Positions 1 to 11,592 of a stretch of DNA of 64,000 nt are shown here, piece by piece; within the stretch, counting starts at the first letter, position 1; every line of letters begins with the position of its first letter. The stretch comes from Onchidella celtica (taxonomy: Eukaryota > Mollusca > Gastropoda > Systellommatophora > Onchidiidae), in assembly GCA_963931925.1 (NCBI GenBank), contig OZ007569.1, positions 6,775,457 to 6,839,456 of the forward strand, in the 5' to 3' direction. The position numbers were made by a program, and so were the translations under genes. The notes under the pieces were generated by a model, which was not told the origin of the DNA, searched no databases, and saw only the letters and a program-made list of their open reading frames with translations.

Positions 1-626
1 TATTTGATGGAAGATGATGATGGAGAAGATTTAGAATCGGAGTATGATGAGACGGAAGAGAGTTTTTGAAGATAGGTCTAGGTTAGGGCAGCCAGAAGTT
101 GAGACAGCAGTCGAAGGTGCTTCAACATCGGGAGCTTTAGATTAAGAAGAGGAAGACAGCAGTGATGATGATGAGGTAGATCGGGACGATACAGATTTGG
201 TAGTAGACATTGGAGTTAGAATTAGAGGGGGACAAATGATCCACTACACACAAATTCAGTCAATCAAAAGCCGTACGTGACAGTGTAATCTGCATGTACT
301 TTGTAAATTTACCACACAGGAAGTATCGGTTTTAAAGTTAAACAGTAAACACAAGCGTTTCATTTTTCACTTGAATAGACACCAATAAAATAATTCTGGG
401 CAATGATAGCTGATGTGGTTGACGGACGATGCTTGGAGCTGGGGTTGTCAAGATTTTTTTTAAGGAATCTTCTTTGATTATTATTGGCAGTTTTGATCCA
501 TCGTTCTTGGGGCTAGACATTTCTTTCTCACATGTTCATCTTACAGTTCATATTTTTTAATTATCTCCTTTCAACAATTTTTTCAACATGCAATTCTGTA
601 AGCTTAACCCGAATTTGCACACTCAG
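1..626. other. Noncoding lead-in, with decayed acidic coding-like tract
   Basis: The first 235 bases read as acidic peptide pieces (runs of Asp, Glu and Ser) interrupted by stops, for example YLMEDDDGEDLESEYDE. This resembles the acidic N-terminus of many transposases or nuclear proteins, but no catalytic motif is visible and I cannot name it. Bases 240-626 show nothing recognisable and probably form intron sequence of the YeeE/YedE-like gene, ending at the acceptor AG at 625-626. Confidence 0.3.
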
Positions 627-1751
627 GTTCCAGCACAAGTTATGTGACTGTTGCAGCCCAGCTTCTGCATATCACACCACTCAAGACAGTTTTCCCATAC
701 TTGAAATATTACATGGCCAGTATGATCAACTGGTGGCAGGTTAGTCGACGTTTTGAGTACATATTCACTCTTAGTTTTATCATGATATATATACATCACA
801 TTTTTCAGTGGTGAAAGAATTCAAATTGCGTATAAAAAAAGGGGTGATGTGCAGTGATGAAATATAATTGTTTCTTTAGGAAGAAGCTCACTGTCTTGAG
901 ACTGTGTGCAGGTCAAAGAACTTTACAAGTCTGGATCAATGTATGGAAAGTTAACAAGCATACAATGTAATTTCATCTTCAGTGTAGATGGGAATTGGAG
1001 CCAGGTCTCAATTGAACACTTCACAGTTTTGACAAAACATTTCAAAAAACGTAAATCCTGTATTTATTATCAATGGGAGAGGGCTTTTTGTGTGTTGTTA
1101 CCACTGTTATTATCAGTGGCACATGTATCTCCTATGTCTTGTATCTGATCAGGTGTTCTACGTTTGTGGAGCAGTCTGGGGAGCTCATGTGTCAGCCACA
1201 GCTTCAGACACTTTAGGCCTGGTCAGTGGTGTGGGTGCATGGCCTAGTTTTTGCGGAGGAGTGCTCATGATCTTTGGCTCAAGATTGGCTGGAGGATGTA
1301 CCAGGTAGGTCTTTGAACAATGGTCACTCAATAATACTGGATGCCAGTTGTTCACTGTAAATTACTTACATTTTTACTTAATCACCTCTTGTGTTCGCGC
1401 AGTTCTTCATGTTTTCTTTTTAATTTATCCATTTCTGATTTAGCCCACGAGGCAGCGACCGATTTTAATTAAATGCTCCATTGAGGAGGATTTTTTTCCC
1501 TTTAATTTTGGGCCACATTCTAACTTTTTTCCAAGCCGTGCTGTGACTGCAGATTTTCTGTAGATTTTTATAATAGTTATTACATTTGTCAGCGAGCATT
1601 CAGTTTAAGTACTTTCTTGTGTTTCAGTGGTCATGGGCTGTCAGGGATGGGATTGCTGTCACTGCTGTCATTTGTGGCTGTACCAGCAATGTTTGCTGGA
1701 GGGATCTCCACAGCTCTCCTCATGAAATATGGTTTTAATGTTGCAATGTAA
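627..1751 (+). CDS. YeeE/YedE family (sulphur-transport domain) membrane protein, C-terminal three exons
   Basis: Three exons (627-739, 1153-1304, 1628-1751) join in phase (2/0, 0/2, 2/0) and end at TAA. They give a hydrophobic C-terminus with a GSSTSY start, a glycine/alanine-rich helix, then GGVLMIFGSRLAGGCTSGHG followed by LSGMGLLS and a final membrane segment. FG(A/S)RLAGGCTSGHG with its cysteine is the signature of the YeeE/YedE family, which includes the bacterial thiosulfate transporter TsuA. All splice sites are GT-AG. The 5' exons lie left of the window, so this is a partial model of about 128 residues. The family is best known from prokaryotes. The introns show that this is a resident nuclear gene and not contamination. 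The substrate in an animal is unknown; transport of a small sulphur compound is the family-based guess. Confidence 0.8.
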
Positions 1752-2260
1752 AATATTCAGCATTATCTGATCAAAATATTATAAAATGTTATATATTATA
1801 TGCATTCCAGCAGTTCTTAAAAATATATGTTTTGTATTCCATCTCATTGTATCCTACATGTAGGTATCATTATGGTCACACATACATAAGTGAAAATTAT
1901 CAGCTTTTTGGGGGATTTCAGCTGAAGTGAGATTTTGGTTCTTTCATTGGGTGGAAATTTCTGCAGAAATCATTGTACATTTACTCATGTAGTGCTAAAG
2001 AAAATGTGAAACAAATGATAATGGACAGCATAAGAATGAAGATACATAACTGTGTATTTCATTCAAAATGGCAAAAAAGTTGCAACATGCTCTGCATTTA
2101 GGCACCAGCAAGTTGGTGTGCCATATCTGATTTTCCTCATAAACCATATTTCCTATGTATATCTGTGATTCTAGTTACGCATAATTTTTACAGTTTTCAT
2201 GATATCTACTGTATTACTAGACTGAACTTTTACTGCATCTTTTGAGATAAAAGCTTTTGA

Positions 2261-2266
2261 AATAAA
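2261..2266 (+). terminator. Candidate polyadenylation signal for the YeeE/YedE-like gene
   Basis: AATAAA about 510 bases after the stop. It is the best-placed canonical signal I saw, but variant signals closer to the stop are possible. Confidence 0.3.
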
Positions 2267-2290
2267 TGACATTTTTAACACATTAGTTAT

Positions 2291-2402
2291 GACTGAAACA
2301 TTTTTGACAGCTTTTGGCTGTGCCTGGTAGTGGCAATTCTAAAGTGGCAATGACTAAAACATTTCTGTCAGTTTTTGGCTGTGCCTGGTAGTGGCAATTC
2401 TT
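2291..2402. repeat. Two-copy tandem repeat, 61-bp period
   Basis: Copies start at 2291 and 2352 and share GGCTGTGCCTGGTAGTGGCA almost exactly, with a few substitutions elsewhere. A short noncoding minisatellite. Confidence 0.7.
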
Positions 2403-5400
2403 GTTACTCTTATTACTCTTATTAGATTTCAAATTTTCCATCCCTCCTTGCTTTCGAGCCATGCCATCCAACAGTTAGTCCAGAAATATTTGGATTGTCC
2501 TTTGCCCTTTCCTCCCTCATGAGAACTAATACCTAACCAAATTGGCACTAGAAGAGCAGCAGAAATTATTCGGTGACAATTGTGCAGACTGGTGGCTTTG
2601 AGATGATCTCATTGTTTGGACTCAGAATCTCACACTATATGGAAACATTTCCAGATCAAATGTTAAGATCTATTTTTTACCTGTTGAATCTGTTATGTGG
2701 ACCTGAACCAAACGTAAAATCATCATTTTCGAATGTGGCAAAAGGCTGCCAAACTTTTTTTTTCTTTCATTTTGACAAAACCAGTCAAGAATAAAATTAT
2801 TAAAATTCAATTGTGGGAGAAAAAACAAGTTTCCAAAACACTTTAAAAGTTTGTGACGCTGACAGGAAAGTGGATGCCACGAAAAAACTCAGTCTGTGAG
2901 ATATAATTGTATTGAACATTGTAGAACAGCCTCCAAATTATTTTTGAATACCAATAGGCCTACCTGTTTATTTACATAATAATATTACAGTTATAACCTG
3001 GCATTTGTATGTACATGTATGTACTTGTATGAACAATGTGTATTATCTAATTGCCATATGTATAAAATCATTTTTTCATAATTCACAGCAAAACCCAAAT
3101 GTCTTTTTTCTATTTGCGCATTTTATGAAATGTGCCAAATGTAGTGTAATTATTTTAAGACTATAAAAACAGACTGAATGCGGTTTCTGAAGTTTCTGTT
3201 TGGCACCATTTGAGCTTATGAACAAAATGTACTCAGTGAATGTGGTACTGTTCAATTTCAGTGGCATTGAAATTACTTCAAGATACAGGGGTGAACAGAT
3301 TTTAATACATGTACATGTATATTACAATGCACTTAATTTTGAAATTAAGGTGTGCTTTTGCTTTAGAAGTTTTTGTTAATGGCATTAATCATATTTATGA
3401 TGGGTGCTGTATTTGTAATTTATCCTCAACATTTTTCAGAGGCAAATCGCCTCTTTGGTCAGAGAAAATAGGACTGAGTCAAATGTGCCATAATAAGTGT
3501 AGGATTTCATCATCATTGTTTTGTCATCAGCATTGGTTTACTTTTAAAAAACAAAAAATAGCACATTTGAATTTACCACTGCACATATAATATATAGTTC
3601 TTATGCAAGGATTGGTGAAATTGTTTTATAACAGGAAGGGGTGAGCCATATCAAAATGGAATACTGAACTGTGGGTCCTTAATTCTTGTGTGTTCATCAG
3701 TCATTAGCAAATACTGGCCAGTCAACCAAATTATGTATTTTTGGTATTCATTCCAGTAACTTTGTTTTTTTTTAACATTTTTATTTTGTCCTTCTCTTTC
3801 AAACAATCTCTCACGGCAGTGTCATGGCTAACTGTTCTATATTGTCTCTTGAGATAATAGTTTGACAGTGTTCAGAGTGTAGATTTTATCCAACAAGAAT
3901 AATTCTGCGATGCAGCAGCTAAAACACCTGATACTGCTGAGATAAGATTGCAGTTATTGTTGTTTTTATGCTGTGCAGCCAAGTTGTAGGACTGGAGGTA
4001 GTTGCTTCTTTGTAAGTTTTTGGAACTAATGGTTTCCCAGACAGGCCAGGTTCCTCTGTTTTCAACATGTCTTTCAAAGTTAAAGGCAGCTTTGCCACAG
4101 ATACTCTGGTGTTCGTTTTAAATGTCTATGCAACATACATTGTAGCTGAATTAGTGTAACACATTAAGATTTTCAAGTTGCAAATGTCACTTGACATAAA
4201 TAAGTGTCCTTTCTCAGGTCTACTCCAGTTAGATTCAGGTATTAGAATCAAGAAATTTCCAGATTTTTAATTTTTTTTATTTCTTTCCTAGTGGAAACTG
4301 TGTAAAGGCTGTGGTCGACAGTGACACACTACAACAAAACTGTGTAAAGGCTGTGACACAGTACATCAAAACTGTTTAAAAGCTGTGGTCGGCAGCGACA
4401 TAATAGGCCTACATCAAAACCTCAGGAAATTTTTGTCAGTAGTTTGTATCTTTGAAATTATATTACTCGACCGGGCTGTGGACCTAAAAGTGATTTGTAC
4501 GATTTTGTAAATGTCATAGCTGTCTTTCGACTCAAGGTCACTTATAGTTGTTGTAAACAATAATCATATTAGAATAAGTTTTCATGCGATCTTTGAAGGA
4601 ATGTTAACTTAAAACTTCTTAAGAGAGTTTTAATAATTTGCTGTGTCCATTACCTTCATTAAAAATCATTGCTGCAAATCAGTTGCAAGAAATGCCTAGA
4701 ATAACGATATGTCTCATTCATGTAGCATGCAGACCAGCTTTTACAATTTACATACTTAATAACGCAATGGTACATGAGTGTATCACCTTATTGAAAATCA
4801 GACTGGAGAAATCAAGAAATCATGAAAAAAATGCTGCCAATTTAGACAATTTTAATGACCTGTCTGTAAGCGTTTGTTTCCAAAAATGCAGATTTCTGGT
4901 TGGCATCCTGCCCCAAGTATATTTTATTAAACAAATTGATCTAAACTTACTTCATCTATCTAATTGTCAGATGTAATTCTGTTATCATTTTATTTCATTT
5001 CATTATTCCATGCAACATCAAGCGAGAAGTCAAAACATCTGATTGATCCACGGTGTTCAATAGTCACATGATGCACTCAATAAATATGATAATACATTTT
5101 GTCCATCGGATGAGGTTAATAATTTCATTTGTTCACATATTAGTTTTCAAAGTTCAAGGCATATGGAACTTTGCAAAATGTTTACTACATTTGAAAAAAA
5201 AAAAATGAATATTGTTCATCTTTTGCTATAATGGTAATAAAGAAGACAAACGTTTGCCTTTGTATTCAATTCATGACATTTCTGTGTTTAGAAAGGATGT
5301 TTTTTGTTTTTTTTAATCCAAGAAATTTCTTAATCAAGAACTGAAGAAAACACAAGATGTTGACAATTGCATATTTTTAATTGGTATCTGAACAGTTAAA

Positions 5401-5830
5401 AGTCAAGTGATTGCACATTGTTCTCACAATAACACAAAAATGATTTCGGCTAAGAAGTGTTTCGTTAAGAATACTCAGTTGCATTGCTTTACGGTTATGG
5501 GGGTAAAAACCATGGGAGTCAGTCGTGCCACTATTAAGTTTGAATTTTTTCTTTTACTTTGATGTTTGGCACGGACAGTAAAACATGTTTTAGTGTTACC
5601 ATTCAATGCCTGCTGGATAAATTACATTTTCGTCTCTCACAACAACAAAACAACAAAGCACTTCCTTCTGCAGATTGCCTATCAAAATGATATCTTTAAC
5701 TTACTGCCTAGACTTTTGAGTGAACTATTTATTTTCAATCAAAAGAATCCAAGGTATGAAATGAATACTAGAAAACACATAATGCTTTTCCATGTGAATA
5801 GAATTTATTTATTTAGGGCCATTTGCTACT
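2403..5830. other. Long noncoding stretch
   Basis: AT-rich sequence after the first gene. All open frames here are short, lack splice support and have the composition of random AT-rich DNA. Apart from the tandem repeat at 4294-4423 I see no feature. Confidence 0.5.
4294..4423. repeat. Imperfect three-copy tandem repeat
   Basis: Three decayed units each begin AAACTGTKTAAARGCTGTG; the middle one is shorter. Units start near 4294, 4337 and 4366. Noncoding. Confidence 0.6.
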
Positions 5831-5837
5831 GGCCAGT

Positions 5838-6020
5838 CCTGCATTGGCTCAGTGGTTACAGTACTCGCTCTGAGTATGTCAGGGTCCTACCCATATGTAA
5901 TAATTTTCATTCACTATTTCTGTCAAGTGTTCACTCAGCAGCTTCCTGAGCAGGTCTATGCTTTGCCACTGAAATGATCTCATTATGATGAAAGAGCCTT
6001 AAAGGATGTAATCTTGGGGG
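5838..6020 (+). mobile_element. Possible decayed tRNA-derived SINE
   Basis: TTGGCTCAGTGGTTACAGTA resembles a tRNA box A region and GGGTCCTACCC about 40 bases later is a weak box B. A GATGAAAGAGCCTTAAAGG segment follows. It does not fold as a good tRNA, so a SINE relic is the best explanation. Confidence 0.35.
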
Positions 6021-6114
6021 AAGAAAGGGTGGCCAGCCTAAGGGCCGTACTTGATCAGGGATCTACTGAAAATATTTAGAAAAATCTGAATATTTGCATA
6101 TTTACCCACGTATA

Positions 6115-6773
6115 CAGTGGAGCCCGGATTATGCATAATCCGAAGTGGTCAGTAATGGATTACACTTCGATTTACCTCTGAATAGAGAAATAATCACTGT
6201 TATACTGTTTGCCCCATACAGTACACATAATTACATATTTCCTTGCAGATACCGCCATAATTATTTTCAGTTTAATAGTCATGTAATGCTGTACAGTTTA
6301 AGGAGCACCATCACGTGTACACGTGTTGTTGACAACATTATTGGTCATTAGGGTAGAATCACGCTGCATGCAGGGGTCCCACCCTTACTTCTGCCACGCC
6401 CCTCAGCATGTTTCTCACTTGGTCAGACAGATACCCAAGAGGAAGGCTCTACTGTCTACAGCCTACCCATTGCATCATTTTTGGCACCTCTACCCTCCCC
6501 CTCGATCACTGCTAAGAGTAAAGGGTTGTTGAACCGGCCTGCATCAGCGTGTTTGTGGAAATTGGTTTTTACGGGGTTGGAAATCAGTGGTCACACTGAG
6601 GATGAGCGCGCTCAATCAGCTCGATTTATCAGAGTTTGGTTGGTTCGAACTCAAATTAACAGTAAATGTTTAGTAGAGAAAAAGAAGAAGAAAAATTAAA
6701 AATTCATTTCAAAATCACTTCGATTTAGCAGAAATTCGAATTTGCCAAAGTTCAGTTTACATGGACTCCACTG
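6115..6773. mobile_element. Nonautonomous pogo/mariner-like TIR element (family 1, full length)
   Basis: Starts CAGTGGAGCCCGG and ends with the inverse of CAGTGGAGTCC, flanked on both sides by TA (6113-6114 and 6774-6775), as expected for Tc1/mariner/pogo insertion. Its 659 bp encode no convincing transposase. A truncated inverted copy of its right part is at 60514-60764, which confirms that it is a repeat family. Confidence 0.75.
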
Positions 6774-7764
6774 TAATTACTAAAGACCTGTAATAGATAA
6801 CCCAGACTTTCAGGCCAAGACTAAAAATAAATGTCCTTTCTATGATAATATACACGTAGTTCTTAAAGAATAAGTACGACAAAATGGGTCAAATGCATGT
6901 CACAATAAACAACACAAAATAACCCAATATAATGCTGAGTTCAGGATATCTAGTAGAGATACATGATGATTATCTATCATGAATACTGAGAAAATGATGA
7001 AAAGAGAAGAGAAGAAAAAAAATGACTTGATATAAATGCACTTATATCACAAGAATACATGTGTACATGTTAGCATAATTAATATGCACTTTGAACACAA
7101 TTTAAACGCTGTTCACTCCATCTTTCATACAAAAAGACAATTTGTGGCTGAAATCACTGTTCATTATGTCAAAAACTTGGCTGCAATATGTCAGCTATTC
7201 ATCATCCAAGTGATGAAAGCAATTTTTATGATACTCGCATAATATACATGGAGATGAAGGATGACTGGCTCCAAATTTGACAAAATGTATCCATTCTTAT
7301 TTCAGCACAATGCAAAACCAAGTGTCTGCCAAAGTTATTTATTACTTCTATATGATTCATGCAAGTGTCAACCATCCTAGCAAAAACAGCAGCAACAGGG
7401 CTACATATATTATGTACCTTCATTTTTTGAAATGAATTGCAGTGAAAACAGCAGACAGCAAGGTTTTCAGTTTTGTGCTGCACACATTCTGTGACTCATT
7501 TGTTGATTTGACGGATCAACTTTACAATATGTGGACAATTTTTCTTCATATTTAAAATCTATCACATTAGGCTGCATGTTCTTTTGAAAACAAAAAAAAA
7601 AAAGAAGCTAAATCAAATGCAATGACGAATGTTCTTTTGATACAAATGTTATACCTGTCTTATAGGGAACATGAAAATTGGACAGATGTGGCAAAAATAG
7701 TTTGGTCTAAAAACAGTTCATGACATCAGGGGCAGCTGGAGAAACTGGTGAATAAACATTGTTC

Positions 7765-8085
7765 ATATGGTGAGTTTGAGTTTGGGTTTAAACCCATGTT
7801 GGCATGATAACAGCCAAATTGCACCTTCACGGTTTTTTCATTATCTCGCTTTGGGTTGGCTTTCAGCCCTCAGTGCCTAGAAGTAACTCTAACAGGAAAA
7901 GGCCATTACTGTAAAGTGTGTCTATATAAGTCAGCCAACCGTCTTTCACTGGTGTAACATGAGATAGCGTGCTGCGCCCACTGGTCAGTCTGGGCTCGAT
8001 CCTTGCCCACGTCAATCGTGTTCTTACTCGCTCTGGACTTACCTGCACCGTTTCTACCATTCTACTTGTAGTGGGCCTTCACTGT
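7765..8085. mobile_element. SINE-like repeat pieces
   Basis: Near 7985-8005 a box B-like GGGCTCGATCCTTGCCC lies on the + strand. On the - strand, GATAATGAAAAAAC followed by GTTTAAACCCAAAC resembles a SINE tail. Nearly the same tail recurs at 10683-10762. The two halves point in opposite directions, so this is probably two overlapping fragments. Confidence 0.4.
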
Positions 8086-8754
8086 AATTGTGAATTTATT
8101 GTGTACTCTACAGTTTTACTGTAACTCTAACAATCATAGTTCATAACTATGTCTGATGATATGGAATTGGAAATGTCTCCCCACTGCAGAAATGAGATCT
8201 GACCGAGATCTGAATCGGAACAGCCCGGTAATGGCACAGATACCGCACCAGCAGTGAGCATCGACAGAAATGCATGCTCTAACATCCAAAATGATGGACA
8301 AAATAAATCATTTAGAAAAAAATCACCACCGTCTCTGTAAAAAAGACAATTATTACACAGTCCTCTACCTTCTGAACACCACTTCCCAAAAGATGAAATA
8401 TTATAAAAACCACATTCATCATCCAAGTGCTTCTGTGCTGCAATACAAGCAAGAACTCGCAGCTAAGCAGACATATTCTATTTAGATTCTATGTATTTAT
8501 TTCATATTCTATTTTTTTTATTGTTCAAGTGTTTTATCTGCTCAATTTTCAATTTTTTTTGTTTTGTTTTTTCTTTTTTTCCCCGAAGAAGGCTGTTGCC
8601 GAAATACTGGCCATTTTTGGCCTTCCCTTTTAGTTTGCGTTTCATTGTATCGTTTGGGTATTATTACATACCCGAGGTTTTGCTACATACACAATACAAC
8701 TTTTTCTTTTTGCCAATTTTTGACTTCCCAAAAGATAGTGCAATATCTACAAAG

Positions 8755-9420
8755 AATTGGCTTCTTCATTCATTAATGAGGAGGAAATGGCACCCCCAGT
8801 CTCACATAAGTTTGCATCTCTAGTCAGTAAACGGTTTGAGAGCATGCTAGAGGATGGAAGACTACCTGAGAAACTCACATGCATTCCAATCCCAGCAAAT
8901 GCAGGAATTTAGGAATGCCCTGCACAAACCAAGAAATATGACGTGCAATTGTAAGAAAAGCGAATGTCAGACTCGCAAGCACTCAAAAATATTTCTCCTA
9001 TACCTCTGTAGCGGTATCCCAATGTGCACAGATGCTACTGGAGACAAAGTCAAAACTGACCACAGTGACAGACACAGTTCACATCAAGTGGGAGACAATG
9101 TCTGGAATTTCCCCCCTCACAGATGCTCTGGCACTAATCGTGCACTGCAATCAAGATTTATCCTTTACGAGGAGGGAAGGACACTGGTATCTGCACACCT
9201 CATGTCCCTAATATGACCTCAGATCTCCTGTACAGTGACGACTTGCAGAAGAGTCTTAAAGAGGTCAAGGAAATGCAAAGACTGGGGCAAGCAAAGACAA
9301 AACCTCTCTAAAGAGCAAGCAATCGCCAGTAGAAATGATTTTTTTAAAGAGAAACAGCCTCCCAGGCAGTGGAAGAAACACTCGAACGGTGCGAAGGGAA
9401 GTAATCCCTTAAAATAAATC
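8755..9420 (+). mobile_element. Fossil gag-like region of a DIRS-like retroelement
   Basis: Peptide stretches such as VSHKFASLVSKRFESML, then LPEKL and IPANA, and further on DLLYSDDLQKSLKEVKEM, match the pattern of the gag-like ORF common in DIRS-type elements of marine invertebrates. The copy is broken in several places and only this part is recognisable. It is old, judging from the decay. Assignment rests on remembered family pattern, not on a search. Confidence 0.5.
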
Positions 9421-10241
9421 AGAATGAATTGTCTACATATATGTTATGCTTGCAATGAAAGTAACTTCAAATGTGACTGGCGTAAATGACATTATGAGGA
9501 ACAAAAAACAAAACGTGTCACCTATCAGTAGTTACTTTTCAGCGATGTTTACCATGTTACTTGTTATAAACATTTAAAACATCTTTCTTCTCTATATTTT
9601 TCTCACTGCAAAATTTTCGTTACACTTTTTTTTATGTTCCCAATCCTTCAGGGTATTTGAAAACAAGATCAGATTGCTTGAAGCAGACAAAGAGACTGTC
9701 ACAGCCTAGTCCCACCACCCTACAAAAGCTTGAGTATAGAAAACAGTAAAAGGCATCTTGTGCAGTTCTTGATATTGAAAAGATGTTACATATGCCAGTG
9801 AAAACTTGTTTCTTAATCAGTTTTGACTCCTGAACAATTTGAAAGTTTGTTTGCCTTTTTAAAAGATGCGGCAGGATATTGAAAATTATGGACAGGAAGG
9901 GAAAGTCTGGCTAAACAAAACTCAGTACTTTGGGGATTCAGCTGTTTTTAACGCTGATTCAACTGAAAAGAGGTCATCTCTTTGAAGATATGGGCACTCT
10001 CTTTGATATTGAAGGACATATGCGTCACGAATATTTGTTACACAGCTCCAGCCTAGGTAATGAAAAATATGATGCCGCCATCAAGGAAGAAGTACAAAAA
10101 TCTTAGATGTACAATTGACTGCACAGAAATTTTCAGTCAAAATGTATCAGATTTTATAAAATAAGGAAACCGTACCCACGGTATAAGAGAAACTCCATTC
10201 ACAAATGTTTGATTGGCATAGCTCCAAATGGCATAGTAATA
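9421..10241. other. Noncoding stretch, possible further retroelement debris
   Basis: No open frame with a recognisable motif. It lies between the DIRS-like fragment and a truncated pogo-like element and may be more of the same fossil. Confidence 0.3.
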
Positions 10242-10462
10242 CAGTGGACTATCAGGTTGAACGACACTGCTAATAACGAGACCTTTGCTAATAGCCAGAA
10301 CATTTTAAATCCCCGTTTTTTCTGCTATATGAGCTATATAATAAGATACTTGGATAATGGCAATCGATAATCAAAACACCTGCTATAGCAAGAGGATAAA
10401 TTTTAAGTGCGTACGGCAAATGGTGAGAGTGGCGGGCAGAACAATGTGTTTGGGAGTCAGAT
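10242..10462 (+). mobile_element. Truncated pogo/mariner-like element (family 2)
   Basis: Begins CAGTGGACTATCAGG after a TA and stays closely similar for 221 bp to the inverse of 41557-41772, through motifs such as CATTTTAAATCCCCG and AATCGATAATCAAA. Similarity stops abruptly at 10462, so the copy is truncated on its right. Confidence 0.7.
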
Positions 10463-10762
10463 ATGTATTATTCCCCATCTGGCCATCTTGAAAAGGAAAC
10501 AATACAGGCTGTAACAGATGCTAGTGCAATAGGATGGGGAGGAATGACCGAGATATTATTATGGGAGACAGTGATTTCCCACCATATGACCTGTTTGCTC
10601 CTAGAAACATGTTCAATTACTAACTCCACCATTTTTGGGCACCAGAAAATGTTTCCACTAAGACATGGGAAAGCAAAAAGAAAGTTTAAGTTTGGGTTTA
10701 ATGACACATCGGCACAATAACGAGCACTTTGCGCCTCTCACAATTTTTTCATTATCTCTCTT
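10463..10762 (+). mobile_element. Fossil fragment: RNase H-like piece plus SINE tail
   Basis: The segment AVTDASAIGWGGM resembles the RNase H motif of DIRS/LTR-type retroelements. The remainder of the frame has no further match that I can recall. From about 10683 it carries the GTTTGGGTTTAATGACAC tail repeat also seen near 7785. Broken and old. Confidence 0.3.
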
Positions 10763-11592
10763 TGGGCAAAAAGGATAGCTAAAGATCGATTTCATGTGGA
10801 AACAGCTAATGTAAATGTTCACGTTCTCCATACAAATATCAATACACGTATTCTACTTTGCTTTATGACATGTGGTCCCTAAATTTATCACACAACAGCA
10901 AATCAAACCAGTTCCCCTTCCAAAATTACAACTTGTTTTCACTTGCATTCTCGCCCCATGCTGCAAATCAACTGTAAAAATTTCCTTCTGTGATAATACA
11001 CAAACACATGAAATTGCCATCCATGAATAAATTCAAAACATCCTTACTTATTTTCCATATATGTACATATTCCTGATTAACATAAAATTCTCACTTAAAA
11101 ATTTAGACAACTGTTAACTCATCTGTATGTTCCCTTGTTTTCTTTCTGATACTCTGTTTGTCATGCATGCTACATGTAAGTCATATTTTTATACACATGT
11201 TTCTTTTGGTAAAATCCCACAGTATTGTAGAACATTTCATTTATTGATTTAATTCCAGGAGTCACACTGAAATAAACACACACTCAAGCATACATTCAAG
11301 TATGTATGTATATTTTATATTGAGCGAGAAACTTTGAAAACATTTCATTCTTCATGAAAAACATCAATGTCTCATATATATGAAGGCCCAGGGGAGAAGC
11401 AATCAGAGTCACAATTTTGATTTTTCAGAGTTTTTGCCCATAGTCTATACCCCAAGCGTTGTAGTTTCCTTCCACACAGTATTAACACCCACAACAATCA
11501 CAGTCCAGAGTTAGATACAATTTTTTAAAAGCATGTACAATGAAAGAACAATCAATATCTAATATTTACATGAAAAAAAAACTATCCCAGTC
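10763..11592. other. Noncoding stretch
   Basis: AT-rich, no supported feature. Confidence 0.4.

Noticed and set aside
5566-5949. 127-residue open frame on the + strand
   Set aside because: Composition of random AT-rich DNA, overlaps a SINE-like relic, no recognisable motif.
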